From Pelomonas sp. Root1217 (GTDB lineage Bacteria; Pseudomonadota; Gammaproteobacteria; Burkholderiales; Burkholderiaceae_C), in contig NZ_LMDC01000028.1 of assembly GCF_001425705.1 (NCBI RefSeq), forward strand, positions 535,963 through 599,962: 64,000 nt of DNA. Direction: 5' to 3'. Below, one piece after another: positions 16,260-24,292 of this stretch. Made by a program: the position numbers and the translations under genes. Position 1 is the stretch's first letter. Each line of letters begins with the position of its first letter. The notes below the pieces were generated by a model. That model worked only from the letters and a program-made list of their open reading frames with translations. It was not told the DNA's origin and did no database searches.

Positions 16260-17492
16260 ATGAAGCAGCGCGCGCTGATCGTCGGCTACATCCTGCTGAT
16301 CTGGTTCGTGATCTCCTTCGTCACCAACCTCATCGGCCCGCTGATGCCGATCATCATCCAGGACTTCAAGCTGAGCCTGGCAATGGCGGGCTTCCTGCCG
16401 TTCTCGTTCTTCCTGGCCTACGGGCTGGTGTCCATCCCGGGCGGCATGCTGGTGGAAGCGCGCGGGCCGCGCTTCACGCTGCTCGTGGCCTTCGTATCGA
16501 ACTTCGCCGGCTCGCTGGCCATCGCGCTGTGGCCCAGCTACGCAACGGCCATCGGCGGCTTGTTCGTCATCGGCCTGGGCATGGCACTGCTGCAGGTCGT
16601 CATCAACCCGTTGATGCGTACCGCCGGTGGCGAGGCGCACTTCGCGTTTTTCTCGGTGATGGGCCAGCTCGTGTTCGGCCTCGCATCCTTCCTGAGCCCC
16701 TGGGCCTTCCAGCTCTTGATGGAGCGCCCCGGCGCGGCCGGCAGCCCGCTCGTGTGGGTCGCGTTCTACTGGATCTTCATGGCGGCCTTCATCGCGCTGA
16801 TCGTCATGAACCAGGCACTGCCGCTGCCCCGAGTCGAGCTGAAGGACGACGAGCGCACCGGTGGCTGGGGCGCCTACCGCGAGCTGCTGGCGCGGCGCGA
16901 CGTGCGGCTGTTCTTCCTGGGCATCATGGCCTACGTCGGCACCGAGCAGACGCTGGCGAACTGGATATCGCAGTTCCTGTCGACCTATCACGGCATCTCG
17001 GCCACGGCCGAAGGCGCCGACGCCGTCGCGCGCTTCTGGGGCCTGATGTCGCTGGGCTGCCTGCTCGGCCTGCTGCTGCTCAAGCTGCTGGACTCGCGCC
17101 TCGTGCTGGCCGGCTTCACGGTGCTGGCGATCGGCAGCGTGGCCCTCGCCCTGTTCGGACCGGCCGCCGCGTCGCAGCTGGCCTTCCCGGCCTCGGGCTT
17201 CTTCCTGTCGGTGATGTTCTCGGTCGTGTTCTCGCTCGGCCTGAACTCCGTGCCCCGCCACCACGGTGCCTTCTCGGGCGTGCTGTGCACCGGCATCCTG
17301 GGCGGCGCCGTCTTCCCCCTCATCGTCGGCGTGCTCGGCGATGCCATCGGGCTGCGCGCCGCGATGTCCACCGTCTTCCTGACCCTGGCCTACATCCTGA
17401 GCGTGAGCGCCTGGGCGAGGCCCCTGGTGCGCAACGAGACCGTCTCGCTGGCGCAGCTGTTGTCCCCCACCAGGCCCAGACCCGAGGCCTGA
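16260..17492 (+). CDS. MFS sugar transporter
   Basis: 410 residues with about twelve hydrophobic segments, beginning MKQRALIVGYILLIWFVISFVTNLIGPLMP and ending in a short hydrophilic tail. A hydrophilic loop at about residues 185-205 separates the two six-helix halves. VEARGPRF after helix 2 resembles the MFS loop 2-3 motif. Gene order (ROK, PfkB kinase, MFS, TonB receptor) suggests inner-membrane uptake of the mono- or disaccharide made by the secreted hydrolases. It starts five bases after the kinase stop and is surely in the same operon. Substrate is inferred from neighbours only. Confidence 0.85.
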   Translation: MKQRALIVGYILLIWFVISFVTNLIGPLMPIIIQDFKLSLAMAGFLPFSFFLAYGLVSIPGGMLVEARGPRFTLLVAFVSNFAGSLAIALWPSYATAIGGLFVIGLGMALLQVVINPLMRTAGGEAHFAFFSVMGQLVFGLASFLSPWAFQLLMERPGAAGSPLVWVAFYWIFMAAFIALIVMNQALPLPRVELKDDERTGGWGAYRELLARRDVRLFFLGIMAYVGTEQTLANWISQFLSTYHGISATAEGADAVARFWGLMSLGCLLGLLLLKLLDSRLVLAGFTVLAIGSVALALFGPAAASQLAFPASGFFLSVMFSVVFSLGLNSVPRHHGAFSGVLCTGILGGAVFPLIVGVLGDAIGLRAAMSTVFLTLAYILSVSAWARPLVRNETVSLAQLLSPTRPRPEA

Positions 17493-17569
17493 GTTCCCGA
17501 TTCAAAACACGCCATGGCTTGCGGGCCAGGACGGCGTCCGCCCATACACAGACACAAGGAGCGAGAGCG

Positions 17570-20206
17570 ATGAGACCGAACCGAGCAGCATTCACCAAGA
17601 CCGTCACCGCCGCGGCCGTCGGCCTGCTGGCCGGCACGGCCTTCGCGCAGGAGTCGCCGCAAGACAAGGACAGCGCTCGCAACGAGCTGCCCACCGTCGT
17701 CGTCAACGCCACCCGCGTCAGCACCAGCCTGCTGAAGACGCCGGTCGCCGTCACCGCCATCACGCAGGAGGCGCTGAGCCGCGAAGGCATCCACGACGTG
17801 CGCGGCCTGTCGGGCACGATCCCCAACTTCCAGATCTCCTCGGGCGCCGACTCGGGCATCCAGATCAACATCCGCGGCGTGGGCTCCACCAACTTCACCG
17901 AGATCGGCGACCCCGCCGTCGGCCTGCATGTGGGCGGCCTGTATTCGCCGCGGCCGCAGGGGGCCCTCGCGCTGATGTTCGACCTCGAGCAGGTGGAAGT
18001 GCTGCGCGGCCCGCAGGGCACGCTGTTCGGCCGCAACTCCACCGGCGGCAGCGTCAACATCATCCCGGCCAAGCCCGAGTTCGGCTCGACCTACGGCAGC
18101 CTCGAGGCCGACCTGGGCAACTACCGCAAGCGCCAGGTCAACCTGATCCAGAACATCGCCGTCAACGACAGGTTCGCGCTGCGCGCCACGGTCAACAAGG
18201 TGCAGCGCGACGGCTGGATCAACCAGCAGCAGGACTTCTATGACGTCAACCTGCCCACACACGGCATCAATGCCGACGGCATCCCCGATGTCGACCAGCG
18301 CCGCAACACGCTGGTGCCCAAGAGCAAGTACTACTCCAACCGCGACGAATGGGCCGCCCGCATCGCCGGGCGCCTCAAGCTCGCCGACAACGTCGAATGG
18401 CTGCTGGCTTACGAGAAGTTCCAGAACAACAGCGCCGGCGACGTCGCGATGAAGGACTGCGACATGGCGGCCGGCACCGCCTTCGCCTGCACCGGCGGCA
18501 AGTGGGACGTCAAGATCAACGTGCCCGGCAAGACCGACATGAGCATCGACACGCTGCGCTCGAATCTCGTCTGGAACCTCAGCCCCAGCAGCAGCATCGA
18601 ATACGGCTTCGCCTTCGCCAACCAGAAGCGCAGCCAGCAGTCCGACGACGACGGCGGCTACCACCCCATCGCCAGCCAGGTGACGGCCAGCCTGCCCGTC
18701 GGCCCCGACGGCGACTGGGGCACCTGGCCCGTCAACGACATGACCTCGTTCACGCTCGGCTCGACCTACAAGTCCAGCGTGCATGAGCTGCAGTTCAAGC
18801 ATCACACCGACACGCTGCAGCTCGTCACGGGCCTGTTCTGGATGCACGAGAAGAACGCCATCGACTATGCGCAGGAGCAGCTGGTCACGGCGCCGTATGG
18901 CTTCCCGACCAGCCAGTTCTATCACCAGCCCGACCGCCAGATCGACGCCAAGGCCGTGTTCGCCCAAGCCGACTGGAAGTTCGCGCCGACCTGGACGGCC
19001 ACGCTCGGCGCGCGCTACAGCGTCGACAAGAAGACCGACAAGGGCGGCCAGGTCTTCGGTGGCTGGGACGGCTCCACGCCGGCCTACTACAACGGCCTCT
19101 TCCACCCCGGCACGCCCGGCGAGCCTGGCTTTCGCGCCCACAACGGCCGCGACCTGACCGAGCTGATGGGGCCCTTCGCCGGCACCGGCGCCTATGCCGA
19201 ATGGGGCCCGCCGGCCGGCAACGACAACTCCGAGACCTGGAAGAAGATCACCTACCGCCTGGGCCTGCAGAAGCAGCTGACGCCGCTGGACATGGTCTAC
19301 ACGTCGCTGTCCACCGGCTACAAGGCCGGCGGCTTTGGCGACAAGGACGACCGCTGCGGCGGCCACGACTGCGTGGACGGCCCGGCCGGCCCGCAGTACA
19401 CCTTCTTCTCTTACAAGCCCGAGACCGTCACCAACTTCGAGATCGGCTACAAGGGCCTGATGCTGAACAAGCGGCTGAGCCTGTCGGCCACCCTCTTTTT
19501 CAGCCGCTACAAGGACATGCAGGTCACCGGCGACAACTTCGCCTCGCGCATCAAGCGCACCGAGCCCTGCCCCGAGGACAACCCGACCTGCGACATCGTC
19601 ACCAAGTGGCAGACCGTCAACGTCGGCGTCGTCAACATCCCGGGCATCGAGTTGGAGGTCGACTACAAGCCCTGGGCCGGCGCGCGCCTGGGCGCCTTCT
19701 TCAGCTACATCAACAGCAAGACCAAGAACTACCCGTCCTACAGCGACACCTGGAACTGCGGCGTGCGCGCAGAGGCCGGCGCACCGGCCTGCCCCGAGCC
19801 CTACAGCGGCCCGGTACGCGAGTTCGCCGGCCGCCAGATCCTGGACATCACCGGCAACCACCTGCCCCTGTCGCCCAAGTACAGCTTCGGCATCAACTTC
19901 GCGCAGAGCTTCATGATGGGCGACGGCTGGGAGCTGACGCCCTGGGTCAACCTGAAGTGGCAGGACAAGATGTACTTCACGCTGCTCAATCTGGACAACC
20001 CGCACATCTCCGACGGCCAGAAGGCCTTCACCAAGATCGACGCCAGCCTCAAGCTGCAGGCACCCAAATACTGGCGCGCCGAGCTCTACGTGCTGAACGC
20101 GACCAACAAGATGACCAAGAACGCGGTGCAGGACGGCGGCGGCTTCGTGCGCGCCTACTGGAACGACCCGCGCACCTACGGGATTCGGGTAGGGATCGAC
20201 TACTGA
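17570..20206 (+). CDS. TonB-dependent outer-membrane receptor of the sugar-utilisation locus
   Basis: 878 residues. The ATG at 17570 is preceded by AAGGAG at good spacing and followed by a signal peptide ending GTAFAQ. After the TonB-box-like LPTVVVNATR comes the plug (TPVAVTAITQEALSREGIHD, RGPQGTLFGRNSTGGSVNII), then a large barrel with cysteine-bearing extracellular loops and a C-terminal DPRTYGIRVGIDY. It belongs to the large receptors common in carbohydrate-scavenging proteobacteria. It probably takes up chitosan-derived oligomers across the outer membrane for the GH9 enzyme, kinase and MFS carrier. The 77-base gap from the MFS gene has no obvious promoter. A longer frame upstream is only a shadow through the MFS gene. 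Confidence 0.92.
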   Translation: MRPNRAAFTKTVTAAAVGLLAGTAFAQESPQDKDSARNELPTVVVNATRVSTSLLKTPVAVTAITQEALSREGIHDVRGLSGTIPNFQISSGADSGIQINIRGVGSTNFTEIGDPAVGLHVGGLYSPRPQGALALMFDLEQVEVLRGPQGTLFGRNSTGGSVNIIPAKPEFGSTYGSLEADLGNYRKRQVNLIQNIAVNDRFALRATVNKVQRDGWINQQQDFYDVNLPTHGINADGIPDVDQRRNTLVPKSKYYSNRDEWAARIAGRLKLADNVEWLLAYEKFQNNSAGDVAMKDCDMAAGTAFACTGGKWDVKINVPGKTDMSIDTLRSNLVWNLSPSSSIEYGFAFANQKRSQQSDDDGGYHPIASQVTASLPVGPDGDWGTWPVNDMTSFTLGSTYKSSVHELQFKHHTDTLQLVTGLFWMHEKNAIDYAQEQLVTAPYGFPTSQFYHQPDRQIDAKAVFAQADWKFAPTWTATLGARYSVDKKTDKGGQVFGGWDGSTPAYYNGLFHPGTPGEPGFRAHNGRDLTELMGPFAGTGAYAEWGPPAGNDNSETWKKITYRLGLQKQLTPLDMVYTSLSTGYKAGGFGDKDDRCGGHDCVDGPAGPQYTFFSYKPETVTNFEIGYKGLMLNKRLSLSATLFFSRYKDMQVTGDNFASRIKRTEPCPEDNPTCDIVTKWQTVNVGVVNIPGIELEVDYKPWAGARLGAFFSYINSKTKNYPSYSDTWNCGVRAEAGAPACPEPYSGPVREFAGRQILDITGNHLPLSPKYSFGINFAQSFMMGDGWELTPWVNLKWQDKMYFTLLNLDNPHISDGQKAFTKIDASLKLQAPKYWRAELYVLNATNKMTKNAVQDGGGFVRAYWNDPRTYGIRVGIDY

Positions 20207-20539
20207 GGTAGCCACCGCAAAAAACTCGAACCGTCAGCATTGGGCGCGCCCTAGCAGGCTGTTGAAAATGGCTTTCAGGTGGGGCGCAAGCGGCCACTTG
20301 AGGGGTCCTCGACCCCTTGACCAGCGTCATAACGCTCTGACGGTGAGCCATGGCGGACTGTCCGGGGCCCCCTCAGCCCTTCTCTCAAGACCGGGACTGC
20401 GCTGAGGAAAACCCTTCAATCGTTTTGAGGACGTGCGCACTGAAAATCTTGCCGGCGAGGTAGCGCCACAGGTGCCCTGATCCCTAGACTTTGGGAAGGC
20501 AAGCAGGCTGGCACTTCAGCGACCCTGGGAGGGGCACAC
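20207..20539. other. gene-free stretch, possible decayed insertion-sequence end
   Basis: These 333 bases hold no intact gene. On the minus strand a stop-bounded fragment at about 20385-20485 reads GHLWRYLAGKIFSAHVLKTI, which looks like the end of a lost protein. The segment near 20258-20275 (GGCTGTTGAAAATG) resembles the outer ends of some insertion sequences. A perfect hairpin AGGGGTC-CTC-GACCCCT lies at 20301-20317 but has no T-run. No transposase gene or paired inverted repeats were found, so the insertion-sequence reading is tentative. Confidence 0.3.
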
Positions 20540-22306
20540 ATGCAAAACGCGATCGCGTTCGCGGACAACGATGTTGTCATGGTGGCTTGGAGCTATGGGC
20601 GTCAGTTGCCGGGCTGCATGGGATTTGCAGTGCACCGGATCGACGAAGCTGGCGTCGAGACGCCACTGCCTTCAATGGCCGTCTTCCCGGGTTTCAAGCG
20701 CAAGGCGGGCCAGACGACCGATGAGTTCCCGATCCAAAAGTTCTACTGGAAGGATCCATACGCCCGCCTAGTCGCCGACAAGTCAGGCTCTCGCAGGTTC
20801 CGCTACAAGGTCGTTCCTCTGGAGGGCAAGCCAGGAAAGCTCAAACCGATGTCGGTCGGCTACGCCGTTTCGAACGAGGTTGAGGTCACGCCGTTCCTGT
20901 CAGACACGCTTGCAGCCTACTTCAACCGCGGAATCATCTCGACGCAACACGTCTCGCAGGCTCTGGACGGGAAGCCAGAAAAGGGCAAGTTGCTTGAGCG
21001 TGTTACCGACCAAGCGGATTCGCTTCGCGGTGACCTCGCCGGCGGCATGATTGAGGCGCTGACAGGATTCGTGGGCGAGGCCAAGACCAACGACGAGTTG
21101 TACTGCGCGCTCTATGAACTTGGCGATGACGAACTGATCTCTTCGCTAGCGAGCCTGAAGTCCCGACTGCACGTTGTGCTCTCGAACCCAAAGGCCAGCG
21201 ACGGGCAGAGCGCGAGCGGCGTCACCGATGGCAACAGCACTTCCCGCCAGACGTTGAAGCACGCTGGTGCTGAAGTGATTGATCGAATGTTCCGGACAGG
21301 ACAGATCGGACACAACAAGTTCGCGGTCCTGGTCAAGAAGAAAAAGCCTGTTGCAGTTTTGTTCGGTTCGACCAACTGGACATCGACGGGGCTGTGCACA
21401 CAGACCAACAACACCATCATCTGGCGTAACCCTGAACTGGCTCAGCGTTACCTCGACTATTGGAACGAGCTGAAGAAGGACACTGAGGCCGCCGGCGATG
21501 ACCCGAAGGCCTTGCAGGCCGCCAAACTGCGCACATGGGATCGGAAGTCCAAGACCTTCAACCTTGAGAACGGCGCCACTGTCACGAGTTGGTTCTCACC
21601 GAACGCCCCGGCGTTGCGCAAGGGGACCGGCGCCAACGAAACGCGCCCTGTCGACATGGACGAGGTGGCGAAGCTGATGCTTAGAGCCAAGAGTGCGATC
21701 CTTTTCCTGGCGTTCTATCCCGGCTCGCCGAGCCTCGCAAACTGGGCAGCGCAGGCGCAGAAGGCCAACCATCAGCTCTTCGTGCGAGGCTGCGTGACCA
21801 ACCCCTCAGCGGCCGATGGCTTTGTGTACGAGCTCAAAGGCATTACTCCGCCCAAGGAAGGCGACGGTACGCCACCTGTCAAGCAAGACCCGCGTGTTGT
21901 CACGGCGGCGGCACTGTCGCGAACCATCCCCGCTGGATGGATGAAGGAAATCCTCACTGCCGGCTTTGCAGTCACCCACGACAAGATCGTCGTTATCGAT
22001 CCGTTCTCGGATGACTGCGTTGTCGTGACCGGCAGCCACAACCTTGGCCATCGTGCTTCTTTCAACAATGACGAGAACCTCGTCATCGTCAAAGGTCAGC
22101 GGTACCTGGCAGAGGCTTATGCGACGCATGTCCTCGACATCTACGACCACTTCTCGTGGCGCTCGATGGTTCAGCGCGATGGCGAGAAGGCGGACGCCAG
22201 CCTCAAGGTGAAGCCTGAAGAATGGCAGTCGCGCTACTACAACGACGATGGCTCCATCCGGAACGCTCAATTGCGTTTCTGGCTATCGGCGATTCCTTCG
22301 GACTGA
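20540..22306 (+). CDS. phospholipase-D-superfamily protein with two HKD-like motifs
   Basis: 588 residues with no signal peptide. The ATG has GGGAGGGG eight bases upstream. The first PLD motif, HNK (258-260) ... FGSTNWTSTGL (275-285), lacks the usual Asp of HxKx4D. The second, HDKIVVID (480-487) ... TGSHNLGHRASFNNDEN (497-513), is complete. The two halves probably form one active site, as in PLD phosphodiesterases and nucleases. The codons are visibly more A/T-rich than in flanking genes, and both flanks are decayed non-coding DNA, which suggests transfer. Possible roles are a nuclease or lipid phosphodiesterase, perhaps in defence or toxicity; nothing adjacent settles it. Confidence 0.8.
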   Translation: MQNAIAFADNDVVMVAWSYGRQLPGCMGFAVHRIDEAGVETPLPSMAVFPGFKRKAGQTTDEFPIQKFYWKDPYARLVADKSGSRRFRYKVVPLEGKPGKLKPMSVGYAVSNEVEVTPFLSDTLAAYFNRGIISTQHVSQALDGKPEKGKLLERVTDQADSLRGDLAGGMIEALTGFVGEAKTNDELYCALYELGDDELISSLASLKSRLHVVLSNPKASDGQSASGVTDGNSTSRQTLKHAGAEVIDRMFRTGQIGHNKFAVLVKKKKPVAVLFGSTNWTSTGLCTQTNNTIIWRNPELAQRYLDYWNELKKDTEAAGDDPKALQAAKLRTWDRKSKTFNLENGATVTSWFSPNAPALRKGTGANETRPVDMDEVAKLMLRAKSAILFLAFYPGSPSLANWAAQAQKANHQLFVRGCVTNPSAADGFVYELKGITPPKEGDGTPPVKQDPRVVTAAALSRTIPAGWMKEILTAGFAVTHDKIVVIDPFSDDCVVVTGSHNLGHRASFNNDENLVIVKGQRYLAEAYATHVLDIYDHFSWRSMVQRDGEKADASLKVKPEEWQSRYYNDDGSIRNAQLRFWLSAIPSD

Positions 22307-22584
22307 GCGAGTTGCTTCGCTCCTAGACTTCGATCATTTGCCGAGACCAAACCGGATCTAAGGCCGAACGTTGCCTGCCCGGCTTCAGGGTTCATGGATG
22401 AACAGCGCGGTGCTTGAGCATTGCAGCATGCTCGCCTGAGGCAGTCCGGCACCGCCCGCTTCCACCTGAACCTGCCTATCGGTGGCTTCAGCGGTCTATG
22501 CCAATGCTGCGATGTGAAAGGTCTGGTTTCGCAACTCGGCCTCCGCGGAACGCTCCACGGTCCCCCTGCATTTACCATCCACCC
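22307..22584. other. gene-free stretch after the PLD gene
   Basis: 278 bases of mixed composition with no convincing reading frame on either strand. Frames running through it are unconserved extensions of the YciI-like gene. With 20207-20539 it frames the AT-richer PLD gene and may mark the edge of an acquired segment. No repeats shared between the two flanks were seen. Confidence 0.35.
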
Positions 22585-22980
22585 ATGAACCAACCGCAGC
22601 ACGAATACCTCGTTGTGTCGCGCGGCCAGTGGGACGAAAAAGCGTCTCGCGAGGACGTCCAGCGCGCCATCGATCAGTTCTACGTTTGGTACGAGGGCCA
22701 TCTCGCGGCGGGGCGGATGAAACCCGGGAGCCGGTTGGCGCCCGAAGGCAAGCTCGTTGCCCATGGGCTGGTCACCGACGGCCCCTTCGCGGAGACCAAG
22801 GAGATCGTCGGCGGCTACTGGTTCATCGTCGCCACGAGCCTGGAGGAAGCGGCCGAACTCGCCGCGCAGAACCCCTGCCTGGCCTTCGGTCTGACGCTGG
22901 AGATCCGCCCCCTCGACGCCGAGCGGGCGCGGGCGACGGACATCACCAACGAAACGCCGCCGCCCTGGCGTCAGCGTTGA
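22585..22980 (+). CDS. YciI-family protein
   Basis: 131 residues from the ATG at 22585; the upstream in-frame extension is non-conserved. The signature DGPFAETKEIVGGYWFI (about 67-83) and the preceding EGKLVAHGLVT identify the YCII-related ferredoxin-like fold, which has a conserved His-Asp pair. Such proteins often sit near ECF sigma genes or act as small dehalogenase-like enzymes, but most have no proven function. Here it is followed 30 bases later by trmO on the same strand. No partner gene gives a functional clue. Confidence 0.85.
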   Translation: MNQPQHEYLVVSRGQWDEKASREDVQRAIDQFYVWYEGHLAAGRMKPGSRLAPEGKLVAHGLVTDGPFAETKEIVGGYWFIVATSLEEAAELAAQNPCLAFGLTLEIRPLDAERARATDITNETPPPWRQR

Positions 22981-23010
22981 GGCCTGGCGCCGCGCCGTCG
23001 CGCAGAACAG

Positions 23011-23418
23011 ATGTTCGTCCTCCAACCCATCGGCCATGTGCGTTCACCGCTGACGAGCCGGGAGCAGGCGCCCAAGCAAGGCGATGAAGGCGCCCCCACG
23101 GCGTGGCTGGAGTTCCTGCCCGCATTCGAAGCGGGCCTGCGCGACCTGCAGGTCGGTGACGACATCCTGCTGCTGACCTGGCTGGACCGCGGCCAGCGCG
23201 AGACCTTGAGCGTGCATCCACGCGACGACCTGAACGCCCCGCTGCGCGGCGTGTTCAGCACCCGCTCGCAGGACCGGCCCAACCCGGTGGGGCTGCACCG
23301 CGTCACGCTGGTCGAGAAAGACGGCCCGCTTCGCTACCAGGCACTCCATCTCGAAGCCTTCGACGGCACGCCGATCATCGACGTCAAGCCGGTGCTGGAT
23401 CGCCTGCGGGAGCGCTAG
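23011..23418 (+). CDS. trmO: tRNA (N6-threonylcarbamoyl-A37) methyltransferase, short form
   Basis: 135 residues of the TrmO/YaeB (UPF0066) family. It starts with the typical FVLQPIGHVRSPLTSREQAPKQG, has LLLTWLDRG and the SAM-binding loop GVFSTRSQDRPNPVGLHRV (about 80-98), and ends IIDVKPVLDRLRER. The enzyme methylates t6A at position 37 of some tRNAs using S-adenosylmethionine. The E. coli protein has an extra C-terminal domain (about 235 residues); this one is the catalytic barrel only, as in many bacteria. The last four bases overlap the end of the convergent ankyrin gene. Confidence 0.85.
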   Translation: MFVLQPIGHVRSPLTSREQAPKQGDEGAPTAWLEFLPAFEAGLRDLQVGDDILLLTWLDRGQRETLSVHPRDDLNAPLRGVFSTRSQDRPNPVGLHRVTLVEKDGPLRYQALHLEAFDGTPIIDVKPVLDRLRER

Positions 23419-24158
23419 CGCAAATACCGGTTCGGCACATTGCCCAGCCGCGGCGCGGGCCGCCCCAGGGCCGCGAGCAGTTCGACGATGTTGGCGTAGG
23501 TATCGGCCTCGATGCGCTGCATCTGCGGCAGCAGGCCGAGTTGGGCGTAGGACAGCGGCGTCACGTCGTAGCAGACCGTCTCCCAGTCGAAGCCGCGGCC
23601 CCAGGTGATGCCCTGAACGCGCACGTCCGCCCTCGCGCCAGCCGCGAGCAGCAGGCGCATGACGGGCGCCGAACGGTTGGCATTCGAGTTCACGGCGTGG
23701 AAGAGCGGCGTCTGGCCGTTCAGCCCGTCGGCGTCGACATCGGCCGCTGCGTTCGGGTCGGCGCCCAGTACCAACAGCCGCTCGGCGACCTCTGCGTGGC
23801 CGTACTCCGCCGCCACATGCAGCGGCGTGGCGCCGTCAAGCGGCGTGAAGGTGCAGGGCATCTGCGTGCGGTGACGCAGCAACACCGGGTTCGCCGCCAC
23901 GGCCGAGGCCAGCGCGTCGGCGTCGTTGAGCAGCACCGGCGCCAGGTGCGGGTCGTCCAGCACGGCGCCACGTTCCAGCAGCAACCGAAGGCAGGTGGCA
24001 AACCGGTCCGAACGAAAGTACATCTCGATCAGATGGTTGACCACCGTCTTGCCGCCGATGCTTGAACTCGCATCGAAGCCGGCATCGAGGACGGCCCGGA
24101 TGTCTTCAACGTCGTGCGTTTCAAAGGCGGTGAGCAGACGCTCGGAGATGCCGGTCAT
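23415..24158 (-). CDS. ankyrin-repeat protein
   Basis: 247 residues with several ankyrin units. The clearest is DGATPLHVAAEYGHAEVAER (from about 108), followed by LLVLGADPNAAADVDADGLN and GQTPLFHAVNSNANRSAPVM. The N-terminal LLTAFETHDVEDIRAVLDAG is a divergent first repeat. There is no signal peptide or membrane segment, so it is probably a cytoplasmic protein-binding scaffold. It is convergent with trmO (four-base overlap) and divergent from the antiporter gene. No partner is evident. Confidence 0.85.
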   Translation of the reverse strand: MTGISERLLTAFETHDVEDIRAVLDAGFDASSSIGGKTVVNHLIEMYFRSDRFATCLRLLLERGAVLDDPHLAPVLLNDADALASAVAANPVLLRHRTQMPCTFTPLDGATPLHVAAEYGHAEVAERLLVLGADPNAAADVDADGLNGQTPLFHAVNSNANRSAPVMRLLLAAGARADVRVQGITWGRGFDWETVCYDVTPLSYAQLGLLPQMQRIEADTYANIVELLAALGRPAPRLGNVPNRYLR

Positions 24159-24292
24159 GACTTGCTTTCGGTAAGCAACCGGTGCGCCTTCACGGCGCGG
24201 CCTGGGGACTGGGTGTTGGGAAGCGATGCTACGACCGCCGGCCTGCCGAGCCCGCCTTCCTTTGCCAGGGCGAGGTCGCCATACTCCGGCCG

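Noticed and set aside
15995..17569. Upstream extension of the TonB receptor reading frame through the MFS gene
   Set aside because: The extension is an Arg/His/Pro-rich shadow of the transporter; the ATG at 17570 has a good ribosome-binding site and a signal peptide.
17390..20215. 941-residue minus-strand open frame opposite the TonB receptor
   Set aside because: No recognisable domain, repetitive Val/Ala/Gly-rich composition, and the plus strand encodes a clear receptor with signal peptide and plug motifs.
22414..22584. 57-residue N-terminal extension of the YciI-like protein
   Set aside because: The extension is non-conserved and ends just before a typical YciI start at 22585; the sequence reads as intergenic debris.
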